Shown here: piece by piece, positions 1-25,300 of the stretch | Layout of the letters: every line of letters begins with the position of its first letter | How positions within the stretch are numbered: position 1 is the first letter of the stretch | Notes under the pieces: model-generated | Told to the model about the DNA's origin: nothing | Database searches by the model: none | The model's input: the letters and a program-made list of their open reading frames with translations, nothing else | NCBI RefSeq assembly: GCF_021018895.1 | Contig: NC_079377.1 | Coordinates: forward strand, 8,190,501 to 8,254,500 | Direction of reading: 5' to 3' | From: Seriola aureovittata | Lineage: Eukaryota; Chordata; Actinopteri; Carangiformes; Carangidae | DNA: 64,000 bases | Translations under genes and position numbers: made by a program

Positions 1-1660
1 GCCATGTCATTCGCTCATAGAACTTCGGTATCCAGGCAACCACATTCTATAACAGACAGCTCATGACACGCCTAATAAAACAGCCAATCGGAGAACAGAT
101 TCTAATACTTCACACATCCAAAGCAGTTCCAGAACATGTCACATTTGCATAAATGAAGCCTAAACATAAAATAAATCATGTAACAATGGTGATAGATGAT
201 TAACTTAAGGGCAGCCACCTGACATACCACCTTGACCTACATTGTCAAAATTAGATCCAGGAAAAGATTAGGTAAATAAGCAAGAAGAAAACTGATCGTG
301 TTGAGTAAGTGGTAGGTAATACACAGAATAGGTAATATAAAAGTGGGGCACAGGTTAGGCTGAACCCCATTTATCAGAATCTGCTGTTGCTAAAAAGGTG
401 TGGTGTGGTAACACCACCACCACCATTTTCATAGCAACATAACTACTAATATATTCCAAACAAATTCCAAGTCATTTGTGCCCAATTTGCAGGTACACTG
501 GTCAAAAATGAAACCTAATGTATGGTCTTGAAAACCAGGGTTTCTGCTAGTGTATTCCAAGGTGACCCCCAGACAGGCCTAAGCAACAGGGAATTTGGGG
601 AGGTTCAATTCGTAACCTTAACTTAATGGTTGGAAAGTTCACCAGCAACATCTGTTGACTGATGAGCACCCTGTCCTCTGTAACGCCGTGAGAACAAAAA
701 AAAGCTACAGTCGGAGCTGGGCATATCAGGACAAATCGCAGTGGGCCGCCACCATAAAGGTTTTGGTCTCTTTACCAGCCCTCTCTGTATGCCTGTCATT
801 GAGAATGTGCCTTGTATACTCGTGTTCTGGGACTGGGCCTTCCCAGCTGGCCTGTACAACTTTTATGGTGGAAACCCTGAAAACCATGGTAACTGCATCA
901 ACAAAGAGGAGCAGCAGTTACAGGCTGAAACTAGTCAGCAAGGCACATAATGGACATGCAGTACATCATTTTGTTGTGGTGATTCTGTTACCTAACAGTG
1001 TAACACAATTAAAGTGTTATACTAATGATTATATTTTCATTATCTCTCCAGCCACTGCGGGTCAAAGCCACTCACTCTATGCTTTTTTGAACATCTGGGA
1101 AGATTAACAAAAAACTGATGTTAAAATCATGTAAACGTCAGCTTTAGTATACTCGTTAATATACTCCTAAAGACTTGGTACTCTTGCCTTGACTCCTCTC
1201 CCGCACTCTGATCCTCTGCTCGTCCTGCCCCTTCCACTTGTGGCTGAGAACTAGGCCTACTGTCAGTCCTGACAAATTAACAGTATCCATCAGTAACATG
1301 AATTAACTTTTTTCCCATATTAGAAGAACTAATAATGTCTGCACGCTGCACTGTTTCACCTGTCCTCGCGATTCTCCTCCTCGCGAACTCTCTTTTTAAA
1401 ATAATTTGTGATTTGAGACATTTCTACAAAAAAAATAAAAATAAAAAAATAAATAAATAAAACATAAAAAAACATACACGATGGGATGTAAAGTTAATTT
1501 AGGGGAACCTTTCAAGAAGCTGGGTGTGCTTGGATGTAAAAGAGATAATATTCATCTGTAGGATTGGCAATTGGTTTGGTTTTACTTGACATTACATTAT
1601 TCAAAGCATTTTTAGGACATAACATGAACGAAAATATGCAAATTGCGTCCCACAGTGATT

Positions 1661-1708
1661 CAAATCCATCGAGTACCGATTAATAAAAGTACTAGAATTT
1701 TGTCGGGA
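1661..1708. repeat. Short diverged direct repeat, copy 1
   Basis: The block has the pattern caaatcca-cgagtac, then a spacer, then agaattttgtcggga. It recurs at 1936-1976, 275 bp away, with a few substitutions and a small gap. It is probably part of a degraded MITE, because a GGGACGGGTGGCAACC-type end lies between the copies. Confidence 0.6.
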
Positions 1709-1734
1709 AGTGGAGGCGCAGCATTTTATTTTCA

Positions 1735-1755
1735 AATACGGGACGATCCCGTATT
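1735..1755. repeat. Perfect 9-bp inverted repeat
   Basis: AATACGGGA and TCCCGTATT face each other across the loop CGA. The hairpin sits between the two direct-repeat copies and is probably part of the same mobile-element remnant. Confidence 0.6.
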
Positions 1756-1935
1756 ATAAAGGGACGGGTGGCAACCCTATTCACCTGTTGGAAGAGCCGC
1801 AAAAACAGGTCTCAGCCTCCTTACGCAGGCAAAAAATCCAGCACATTCATATTTTTCTTCTTTGGCAGTTTTGGATGGCTCTGCCTGATGCACTGACTAC
1901 TTTGCCGTAGTGGCGTGAATTGCAGTTACAAACGT

Positions 1936-1976
1936 CAAATCCACCGAGTACTGAGAAACCTAGAATTTTGTCGGGA
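1936..1976. repeat. Short diverged direct repeat, copy 2
   Basis: This is the second copy of the block at 1661-1708. It is seven bases shorter in the middle. Confidence 0.6.
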
Positions 1977-3337
1977 GGCAGAAGGCAGCACGAAATTTCT
2001 CTATGGAGGAAAAACCCTGCCTGTGCATTCAGCTTGCCTTATTGCTCGCTTGATGACAGCCAAAAATAGTCACCCTCTGCTTATAGCCAGAGGACAGACT
2101 CATGGCCTGCATTCTAGCACAAACTAGCATCCAGAGTTTCCTGTAATTACGTAATTTTCATATACAGGTCTGGAGGTCAAGTATGCGAGGAAGTCTGGAA
2201 GACAATCTCCTGTCTACTTATGTGTCTCGTCATGTCACCCGTTCCTCAGAGAAGCATCGAAGCCCTTCTTTTACCTGTCAGTGGCTGCTTTCTGTTATGA
2301 AGAGTGTTACTGTTACTTCCTGGCGTGCAGCATCCTGTTTATCTGTGTCTATTAGAAGTGAGTTCCTTAACCACTTATCCGATGACATTGACTGCTTAAG
2401 GCACATTACAGTGCAGCCACGTTTTGTCTATCCATGCATGCTGTGACAAAAACGCGGAGTCTGCCAGATGTCATTTGTGTATAGACAAATTACAGTGGAT
2501 AATTTGTGCTCTCAAATTTATATCAACTTACTGTCGGCGTAGGAGCCCAAGTTACAGGTTGTTGAAGCTACTACGCCCAGCAAGGAAAACATACTGTAAA
2601 TTTTGTAATGCGGACACAGCGCAACATGAACATCCATAATAAACGGTGAAATTGCCAGGGTATAAACAGTCTCATTTAATTAGATGCTTGGGTTTAATGC
2701 GGCTTTGATTTGGTTTTGAGTGACCGTCAGCGAAATGTTTGTAGGCTTTTTCAAAGTAAATATATTTGACGTTTATGAATATTCCTGCAGTAAAACACAA
2801 CCAAATAGTTTATCAAAAGTGCACCAATATGCCATAATTGTTTGAAATGCTTATTTGATCAATATAGTTATTGTTCAAAGATTTGAGTAATGAACTAACA
2901 TAGTAACATCTCAATCTTATTCTTCTGTCTGCTCATAACTCTGCCCTTTCTGGCAGGAGGAACAATGGATGTGTGCAAGGTAGCATGGGGGTGCTCTTCC
3001 CTCTGATTGGGTGTGGCTGGATTAGCAGGATCTCTGTGTTTTAATGGGATTATAAATGGGGAGAGTGGCCGAACAGCACGTACCGACACGTAACCTCTAC
3101 TACTGACTCTGCAAGGGAGCTGATGTGGAATATAGCGGAAGGGAAGATGATGACTACATTGGAGGCAAGAACTGGGCTGACTTGTCATATGGAATATGAA
3201 GACCAGATACGTGGACTTTTTGCAAATCATTTTGTTCTGATGGCTATTTCAGTGATAATTTCAAATCACAGTTGAAGTCGTTTTTGACAAGAATAAGAAA
3301 AAAGAGAAATAAGTAAAGTTCAATTGGTATACTCATC

Positions 3338-3826
3338 TAGGGATGTCACGATACCTGGAATTTGATAAGCAGTACCATTTGCAATGAAAGTCCATGATTC
3401 TCAAACCAAATTTGACAAAGACTGCTGCAAACACAGCGTGCTTGTTTGAGGTGTTTCCTTTTATTTCAAATAACTTGTGCTTGTTGATCCACCTCAAATA
3501 CAAAATATCTCCTAACACCAGTCTTGGCGTGTTTTTGTTTGTTTCTTTTCACAAGATGTAGTGGACCTGTTGCTGCACCAACACTTGCTGGTGCCATTTT
3601 ACATGTTGTTATTGATGTTTTCTGTGCCTGCCTTCTTCTCTTTGGGATGTCGGACAAAGAAACTTGTAGGTTTATTATACTGCCCTCGTCAGTGCTGGAA
3701 GAATTACATCTCCAGTACCTATGAGATCTACAGTACCTACTGTACTGTAGGAAAACAAGTACCATCACATTTTCAGAATTTTGGCATCAACTTGGCACTG
3801 AATTATCGGTTCTCGTGACATCCCTA
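3338..3826. mobile_element. hAT-like non-autonomous element (MITE) with TIRs and TSD
   Basis: The 489-bp element begins TAGGGATGTCACGA and ends with the exact reverse complement TCGTGACATCCCTA. It is flanked by 8-bp direct duplications, TACTCATC (3330-3337) and GACTCATC (3827-3834), which match at 7 of 8 bases. An 8-bp target duplication with TAGGG-type ends is the hAT hallmark. No transposase frame is present; the 100-aa minus-strand frame inside shows no transposase motif. It is inserted in egln1 intron 2, about 60 bp from exon 2. Confidence 0.85.
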
Positions 3827-3875
3827 GACTCATCATCTGTCATTTAACAGTTAACATTGTTTCCTCCACACATCA

Positions 3876-16749
<12,874 letters not shown>

Positions 16750-17170
16750 GTTTGCGGCTACAACGGGTGCACTGCGCCTTTAATTCCGATCCTTCACACG
16801 CGCCCTGCTAACCGACAACTTTGGAAACGATCCACTGCCTCTGCCACGCTACACCGAGCGAAACGGAAAAGTAAGACTCAAAACCTCGCCATTTTATCAC
16901 AACTACTCCTTCTTCCCATCTTGTATCAGTGAAATAATACGACAGCGTGTGCCCTGGGCCGAACATTTCGGGCTGGGTCGAGGTCTTCAGGAGGCATTTC
17001 TGCTGGCTAGCGGTTAGGTCTGAGGGTCGTGCATGGCGCCGCTCGGTGTGTGCTCAGCCTATCTGTGGTCCAGCCCACTCTGACGTCCGACCACAAGCAC
17101 CGCCCATTGTGCGCTGCATTCGCGGACTGTGGAGCAGGCGAGGCTCATGAAAAAGCACGAAACACGTGGA
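16750..17170 (-). promoter_or_regulatory. egln1: CpG-rich egln1 promoter / 5' UTR region
   Basis: The sequence directly upstream of the egln1 ATG is clearly richer in GC and CpG than its surroundings, and the richness continues into exon 1. It contains candidate hypoxia-response cores of the RCGTG type: one overlapping the palindromic CACGTG at 17163-17168, about 415 bp upstream of the ATG, and GCGTG on the minus strand near 16795. EGLN1 is a known HIF target, so these are plausible feedback sites. The transcription start cannot be placed from sequence. Confidence 0.6.
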
Positions 17171-17266
17171 CGTAGTTCTTCAATGTCATGACAGGGTAAC
17201 AGGGAGAATGTTATCATGTACGCACCTCTGGTCAATTAATACATTATTAATACTGTATGTGTCATC

Positions 17267-17292
17267 ATGACTGGACCCGTCGGTCCAGTCAT
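17267..17292. repeat. Perfect 11-bp inverted repeat with 4-nt loop
   Basis: ATGACTGGACC and GGTCCAGTCAT face each other across the loop CGTC. No T-rich tail follows and no gene is adjacent. Its role is unknown. Confidence 0.8.
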
Positions 17293-17431
17293 ACACCCAC
17301 AGTGATTACTCTTTATAATTATGTTTACTGACTTATGGAGAGTATTTACTTATAATTTTGAAGTATTTATGGTGTAAGGTATCTTTCCTTAAGCATGTCA
17401 ATTTTGTGCTACTTTTATAAATTCTTATTCG

Positions 17432-17690
17432 TTGCTTTAGATTAAACCACCAAACAGTATATAATATATTAAATCAGCCATTCCGACTAGCTATCCAATA
17501 ATATAAAATCATATTATACTAAAATTATACAAAAATCTAAAAGGGAATATTCTGCATGCTGAGCACTTTTATTGTTGATACTTTATAACACTTTGCTAAC
17601 AATACATCTTTGCAATGTGAACTTTTGAATGCAGGACTTCACTTGATATTTCTACAATGTGGTTTTGCTACTTTTATTTAATACTTGTTT
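17432..17690. mobile_element. Fragment of the teleost 'AAGTACTTTTACTT' repeat family
   Basis: It contains TTTAGATTAAACCACCAAAC, AGTATATAA, TCCAATAATATAA and TTTGAATGCAGGACTT in the order of a repeat that is very common in percomorph fish. The opposite half of the same family appears at 41217. The assignment is from memory of the family. Confidence 0.55.
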
Positions 17691-18939
17691 CAACACTGCT
17701 TATAGGAAAGCAGAAACAAAACGACTGATTTATTAAAGCTCAATATTAAGAACACATTGTCTTTGCCATATTATTCAGTCATAGAGGCGTATCTCAAATA
17801 CTTTATCAAGATAGTTTTATGAATAAATGTTGCACTTTTATTTACATATGAATCAACCAGTGGGGCATTGAAGTTGTGTTAGTTTCTCAAGGACAAATGT
17901 GTCATGTGCATATTTTAATCCTGCAGTAGCACAAATTAGTCACGTGCACCTTAATTTATAAAGTAATTCAACTGCTACAACTCTGAAACAGAGGCATTGA
18001 AGCCCCAACAGATAGAACACTAGGATGTAGGAGCTATAAGGGAGCACCTGAAGGCATCATCAGTCAACGTCAACGTCAGTGTTTTGCCCTCATTCCTTGC
18101 TCGCATATGTGAAATTCCTTTCACACAACAAAAGAATATTTTGCATAAACATTTTGCTGCTGTTATTATAGACTGATTTGTTAGTTAGTGGCCTGTTTAT
18201 GAAGCTCATGATTGCGGTTGAGTGGGACTTGAATCGACTATCGGAATGCAAATTGTTACAAATATTTATTAGATTTTTATGAAGCATAAACTTATGTTAA
18301 GATGAATTTGTCATGATCTGCATGACTGGGGCCTGTCACTCATCGCACCAATGAGTGAAACGGCTTTCTGAATGTCAGGGAGTGTGCTGTGCAGAGGCAA
18401 AACGCAAGCTCAAGTTGGCACCAGTCGTGTGGCACGTACACAGTCTGCAGGAGTCCCTGGAGGAGGGGTTACTGGAGAGAAGCGAGTAATCAGATCAAGA
18501 AAGGTTGGATGAAACATACTTTAATAGCAACAAATGTTACAGGCCAATCTTGGATGGTAGTTTGGGGGATGACTGTTTGCTCAATCTGGGTTTAAACTGG
18601 AAACAGAAAGTATTTTGGCTGCAAGAGCGGGCCTGTGTCACTCCCTACAGAATGAGTTAAACTCAGAAATATGCTTATAATCAGCAGATACAGCATCTGT
18701 AACAATGAACCATTCATGACACTGAATGCTCCATGAAAAAAAAAATCCCACAAGCTCAAAAATACAATTGGTTATGTTTCAAGAAAAGTTCAGATTCTTA
18801 AAATATGTAATATACAGTGGTTGGCTCGTGGTTTAAATAGTTTGTATCTGTGTTTATTTTAGTGATTTTAAGATTAAAATTACCATATGACTTTAGTAGA
18901 TTGAGGGAAATGGTATAACAAAAACAAATGCCACGTTCC

Positions 18940-19306
18940 GTTGTTTAACTACATCCCCCAAGATGCAACGCGCTTCATTTCTTGCTACGCGTGTAAACAG
19001 CGCTGAAGCCCCGCTATGAATGAGGTCCACAGGAATGCCTGTTATTAAAAAAAGGTTTCACCTCTCATAGAAGGACATTTAGACCTTAGTCGGTGTTTTT
19101 ATCATTACCCGGAGATGGTAACTTTTCTGAGAAAGTGAAGCTGTTTTGTCTTATGACCTGGATAGTCCCTGACAGATGTGAAGTACTCATCTGTGTTATA
19201 TCTGCTTGGCAGCACGGGCGATAGAGGCTAAAACAGTTCAAATATAACACGAAGATAGCCTGAAATAGTTAGATTTATCAAAAGGATACACTGCAACACT
19301 GACAGC
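18940..19306 (+). promoter_or_regulatory. tsnax: tsnax promoter / 5' UTR region with ZNF143-like site
   Basis: This region lies directly upstream of the tsnax ATG. Positions 18948-18972 read ACTACATCCCCCAAGATGCA then ACGCG, close to the ZNF143/Staf (SBS) consensus ACTACAATTCCCAGAATGC-GCG. Such sites are typical of CpG-type housekeeping promoters. No TATA box was seen. The transcription start probably lies between this site and 19307. Confidence 0.6.
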
Positions 19307-19322
19307 ATGAATAAGCGAGAGG
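19307..19322 (+). CDS. tsnax: tsnax coding exon 1
   Basis: This 16-bp coding part encodes MNKRE plus one base and is followed by the donor GTAAGT. The ATG has A at -3. Phase 1 matches exon 2 and the human exon 1 boundary. Confidence 0.85.
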
Positions 19323-22300
19323 GTAAGTCCATCTTTTGAGACTAAGTCAAACATTTTTCATACAAGGTGTAGTGCTGTTTGCTGTCATCAGCATGGGACA
19401 ACTCACTAGCTTAGCAACGAACCAGTTAGCTAACAATAAACACGTTAAAACTAACATGCGCCGTTCTGCTATCTGTTGTGGTTGAACTATAGTGATTGTT
19501 TAAATAATATTAAAACTGCCAGCCTGCCCTATTCTTACTACCGCACTGTTTACCAAAGATCATACCCTAACTCATCTTTATTAATTTGTTAGTTACAGCA
19601 GTGGTGGTCGTTTGCCCCTCAACTTTCTACTGAGTCCAGGCTCATATCTTCATTGCTCGATGTGTCTGACCCCCGAAAACTGTTCATCTGACAAGCTGGA
19701 ACCTGTGAATTTGTAGTATTTACTTGATATAAAAGTGAATAAAGCTTTCAATAGAATATAGCACCAGGCGCCAAGTAGTTTTCAAAGATTAGGTTTGACA
19801 TTAACTGTAATTTGGATGCTACAACAGCCATCCAATGACATTATTTGCATTAGGACTAAGTTAGAACCCTAATACCCAAAATTGTTCCAGTTCAATAGTT
19901 TCAGCCTTAGTAACATATGTTAAAGGAGTTCACAAGTGATTTAGTATTGCTCTTCCATTAAGTTTGTGGATTTGCGAGAGACAGTCCAACAAGGTAGGAG
20001 GTATCCCAAGTTTTAGTTGCTAAAATGGGGTTTGCGGCCCACAAAAAATGCTATACTCTATGTTAGTCCCCCACCCCTATCAAACAGTCAGAAGTCCAAG
20101 TCAAAATAACATAATAATAAACAAGTAAACTGATCTTCATGTGCAAAATTGGTGATGTGGCCCTTATTTGACAAGGTCAGTTTAGAAAGAATGATGGCAA
20201 CTGGACACACTTATTATTAAATGCAAACTGCAGCATTACCTTAGTTTTTCTGTCTTGTGTCAGGTGAAGGATGTCCACGGAAAAATGCTGATACAGGGCA
20301 GGATCGTGATGCAAATACCAACCCATCTTCCCCTGTCATTGCTGCTTTCAAAGGTAACTGAATCCTCAGCATTTTGATCACATTTTTCAGCCACGTGGCT
20401 GCTGCATGTCATTAGCATTTTGAATATATCTGTATTCAAACTAAACTTTCATTCTGTCTAAAAGTTTTCCAGCAGGAGCTTGATACCAAACACGACAAAT
20501 ATGAGCGTCTTGTTAAGATCTCTCGAGATGTTACCATTGAAAGCAAGAGGACCATTTTTCTTTTGCATAGAGTAACAAGGTATGTACTGTTATGGAAAGA
20601 CATGTTAATTGATGCAGTTTAGTTTGGAAAGGGTAATAGATTTCTTCCCTTTATTCAGATTCAGTGAGAGAATGCCGCTCAGTTTGATGATTTAAATGTT
20701 AATACAGTAGACTTAAGTAACTGTGTGTATTTTGAGGAGCTAAAACAAAGCTGTTGCTTTTACCATAATTCCAGCTCATGTTGATGTAATCATCAGCATT
20801 TAAAATAACATTAAAATATTTATAGATCTTTCTAATTTAGGTCAATTTGCATCAGCCTTCACATATTTTTTTGGAATTTGTGTAATGGAAGGGGAGTTAT
20901 AACATTTAATTAAAATGATCTGAATGATGAATGCTGTGATGAAAAAGTAAATTCATAGTTCCTGAACCAACTCCAAAAGTGTCATCAGAATATATCATCT
21001 ATTCAAGTCTTTGTGCTTGTGTAGTCATTGCATTTCTAACTGTTATTCTGTGGGTTTTCTCTGGATTGAAGTGTACCAGATCCAGAGGACGTTCTGAATG
21101 AAGCAGATGTAAAACTGGATGGAGTCAGGCAGAAAATCGGTCAAATTGCTGAAGAGCTTAGGGGAGAGGACATCCATCAGTTTCACAGAGCCTTCACTCC
21201 AGGTGAGTTTTCATACAGCTGTTATGTTGTATTTATCACTACACAACATAAGAAAAATCAAGCCTTACCCGACTCTTGGTCCAGGCCTTGGTATCTATCG
21301 TCTAGACTACTGCAATGTCCTTCTGTCGGGCCTCCCTTTATACACAGTAAGACCCTTACGGATGGTCCAGAATGCGGCGGCCCATCTGGACTTTGATCAG
21401 CCTAAAAGGTCACGTGTCATGTGGCTACTAATTGACTTCCACTGGCTACCCATGTCCGCCCGGATCAAATTCAAGTCACTTATGCTTGCCTTCAAAGTAA
21501 CTTCTTAGTCTGCACCCAACTACTTGAACACAATCATACTGGCTAATGCTTCTTCTAGGCCACGACCAAGAAGAAGCCATGGCCACTGCCACTGCGTTCC
21601 TCCAAGGAATGTCATCTGACACGGCATCCGTGTACACAAGACAATCTCAGTCCAGACTGTTCTCATCTGTGGTTCCCTGGTGGTGGAACAAGTTGCCAGA
21701 TGCTATCAGAGCAGGAGCATCCCTCTCTATGTTAAAGAATCTCTCATCTCTTCCAAGAGCACCTCCTCTCCTAACATCTCTAACACCCTAACATGCCTAA
21801 CTAGCACTTACCATGCACTTTCTGTGCATTTCTTTACTTGATCTCCTTCCACTCATTGAATAGATTTAGTACTTACACGAAGGTCTCCTACTGCACTGAA
21901 GCTTTAGTACTGCCTCTCACTTGTAAGTCGCTTTGGATAAAAGCATTTGCCAAATGAGTAAATCTAAATACTGTTTAAAAAAGCAACTGACCACTAAATA
22001 TTTCAGTTCATTGTGCTGGATACAAAAATCTTTAAAGTTAGGTTGTCAGGAAAATAATTGTACAAAGGTCATTTGTGAAAATAGACAATGGTAAGGCCTT
22101 GTTCATTGTTGGTTCATGAAAAGAGGAAATAAAGTTTTAGTAATTCTTAACTTTACATCTCAATAATTGTGTGGATGTATTTTAAAGATTATACTTAAAA
22201 TATCAAAGGACTGGGGTAAGTGTTAAACAGGGAAATGCAAATGACAAACACTGTAGTAGAAAAAAAGAAGCAGACAGATCAACCACCTTTACTAAAGCAA

Positions 22301-25300
22301 CACATTTCTCTGCTCAGACAAGTTCATAACACATATTAACATTTCCAGGCATACAAAGTGATGAAAGAGCTGTCAGCTGTTTTTCCACTTCAACTTTCAC
22401 CTGTGAAGTTTGGTATTGCTGAGCTGTTTTCATTGATATGTAAAATAAATATTTATACTAAAAGACATTTGCGGCATAAGATGCAAGTAAACGTATTTTC
22501 CTCAGCCCCGAAATGGGCCGATGGGGCTGTTTTAATCATCCTGATTTATTACATTTAAGTCCTAAGATACCAGGTTGAAGTCTTGGTCCTTAGAAACATT
22601 CCAAACTGTATCACCTTAATCTGTGTGTGACTTAATTAAGTGTAATCAGTCAGCTGAATCATTTGGCATACCCTGCTGAATATCCCATTGACAACATTTG
22701 CATTTAACCTAACATTTAATTTTGTGATATTAGTTGAAACACACACCTCGTCATCCTGCTTGAATTAGCTCATGTCTTCCAAAGGATAAATTCACATTTT
22801 TTACACGTCTGTTTTGAAGCAGTGCTGACATGCCCATCTGCACGTTGAAAGTGTTATGGATTCTGTTTTTGTTCCTGAACAATGTGCTACACAATGAGCA
22901 AACTGGATTTTTTTTTAATGCATTTTATTCCATGCTTTTATGAGGACGTATGCCATATATGGTTTGTCATTACTCAAACAAATATAAATATGTAATTAAA
23001 CTGATAGATTTTAGGATTTACTATTTAAAACTACCACTCAAGTAATTCTAATTCAGTATGTTTTTACAACCATGTACCGGTGTTCTTATTTCTTTAGATA
23101 TAACAATACATTTCTGAATTGACAAATAAGCACCAGCACAGGACATGAGTTAAAAAGCTAATTACACGGGAGCTTTCAGGAGGAATTCTCTTTGCTGGGC
23201 TGCTATCACTTCAATCTCTACTTTTGTGCTTTCGATTTATTTGTAAAGTCACTGATAGTGTGAGAGCGTGACCCTGATGCAGGCCTGGATATGATAGACA
23301 CACCCTCTGATAAAGTTGTTTTCCCACTAGCATCAATATCAGTTTTTGTTAGCGTAGCCAAAATGTCTGCACAGTTCGGAGAAAAACATCACTCGGAGCG
23401 AGGGTTAGCTGTTATCTAGCAGCTGGGGAAGTCATTTTTAGATTGTGGTCACTCAGGAATCACTGCTGCATCCTCCGCGACGTGACCAGTGGCAGTTCCC
23501 ACCAATTAGACCTTTCATTTTTTTTTTTCCATTTTTATCGTCTTTATTAGATTGAGACTAGGCTCTCTGCATGGGCTCTCCAGATAATCTTGGCTGGACG
23601 AGAAGTCTCCAGGCATGTGTAATGGGTCTGCTTTTTTTTTATTTAAGGACCATTAAAGATATTATGGACTGAATCTGAACGTAATTACCACTGATAACAG
23701 GGCAGTGTGGTGCTTTGATAAGCTCTTAAGCTTGAACCGGCTTGCAGCTTTGAGACAGTGCAAACACAAGTATACTGGTGGGGCTTTTCGCAAGGTTCAC
23801 CTGCAACTCAGTGAGCCGCTCTGTGGTCAAACGTTAAGCTCAATTAATCTTTAAATCATCTGTGGACATTCATGCATTTGTTTAAGACACTATATTCACT
23901 ATTCTCAATACAGGAATCTGTGCCATATCATTTTGCAAAACGGAGCGTTTAAGCAGTTTTTAAGCTTAGCCCTCAACTTTTCCAACCACTGTGCCAGTAA
24001 AACCTTTGTATTTTCCAGCTGGTTTTCCCTGAGTCATTGTTTAGACATTATCTGCAGTAACTTTTTTTTTTTTTTTTCTGGGCCTTGGTGACCAAAGGTA
24101 ACTGCTGCTTCAGAGTAAATAACACGATCAGCTCCTGGCAGTAAACTCAGGAACTGAACTCCCCCTGCTTGCCTCAAAGCCTGTGTAACCTTTTCATGTC
24201 ATATCCTGTCCGCCTCAGGCCGGGTTGTATTCTCTCTAAGTCAGCGTCACAGCTGTGGAGCCAATGCCAATGTTTAGATGTTTGTGGCAGCTTTTTTGTT
24301 CTTAAAGGTTATAAAAATCCTCCAATTAAAGGCTTGAGGCTTGAACATAAAATATACATGATCTACACTATTTACTGAATTTCTCAAGGATATGGTCCCT
24401 CTAGTAAGCAGCTCATTTAAAATCCCTGACTACATGGTATTAAATCTTTCTCTATCTTATATAATATATATATTCTATATGATCATGACTAAATGAGCAA
24501 AAACTGAATTTCAAGTTTTAAAAAAACACGCTTACACGTGATTTAGGGGAATTTTAACAGTCACAAACTGAGCTCACGTTCCCAGTGGCCTGACAGCAGT
24601 CACCAGACTTTGACTCACATATTGAGATATCCTAATTGGTGCACAGAAGTACGTGCAGTCTCTAATGGGCGCAATCATCCTATTCCTCAGGCATCATGAC
24701 CAGCAGCATCACATCAAGCACGGGGAAAAATAAAAATAAACACAGAAGAATGTATGCTTATTATTATTATTATCCTACTTTTAAGGGCGTTAAAAAGCAT
24801 TTGCACTGCTCCTTCAGTGATGTAGATGACAAATGAATGATTTAGTGCTGATCAGGAAGGAGCCTGACATAGGAGAGTGTAACAGTGTGACCGAGTGAAC
24901 TTTTTCCAGCCTTAAGTTTCTTTAGTTGTACACAGAAGCGAATGTTACATACAGTACCTCGCTTTGTCTACCACGGCTACAAAACTTGGGAAAACTGACC
25001 AGACTCCAGGTGCAGTGCTGGTAGCTTGATAAACAGACTTCTTTCTTTGAGCTAAAAATAGCACTGGCATGCAGCGAACATAAAACAGAGTCAGTTGACA
25101 ATCAGTTGGTAAGAATGTAAACACGTGTCTGGTCAGCGTTGAATTTCTTTTACAGAAATGTTTCACTTGCAATATCTGAAACTGAATGAGAAAATAAGCT
25201 TTTAAAGTCTAAAAGGTTGGTCGGAAGATAGAAAGGTTAGATAAATAATACGGAGGGGGACTGGCGGTTCAAATGGTCAACATGGCGTCAATGGCTTTGG

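Larger units (their letters stand above)
17171..18939. other. egln1-tsnax intergenic spacer
   Basis: This spacer is AT-rich and non-coding. It holds a perfect 11-bp hairpin at 17267 and a fish repeat fragment at 17432. No ORF is convincing. It separates the divergent egln1 and tsnax promoters. Confidence 0.75.

Noticed and set aside
21119..21508. 129-aa plus-strand frame
   Set aside because: It is half tsnax exon 4 and half a decayed LINE. It is not one protein.
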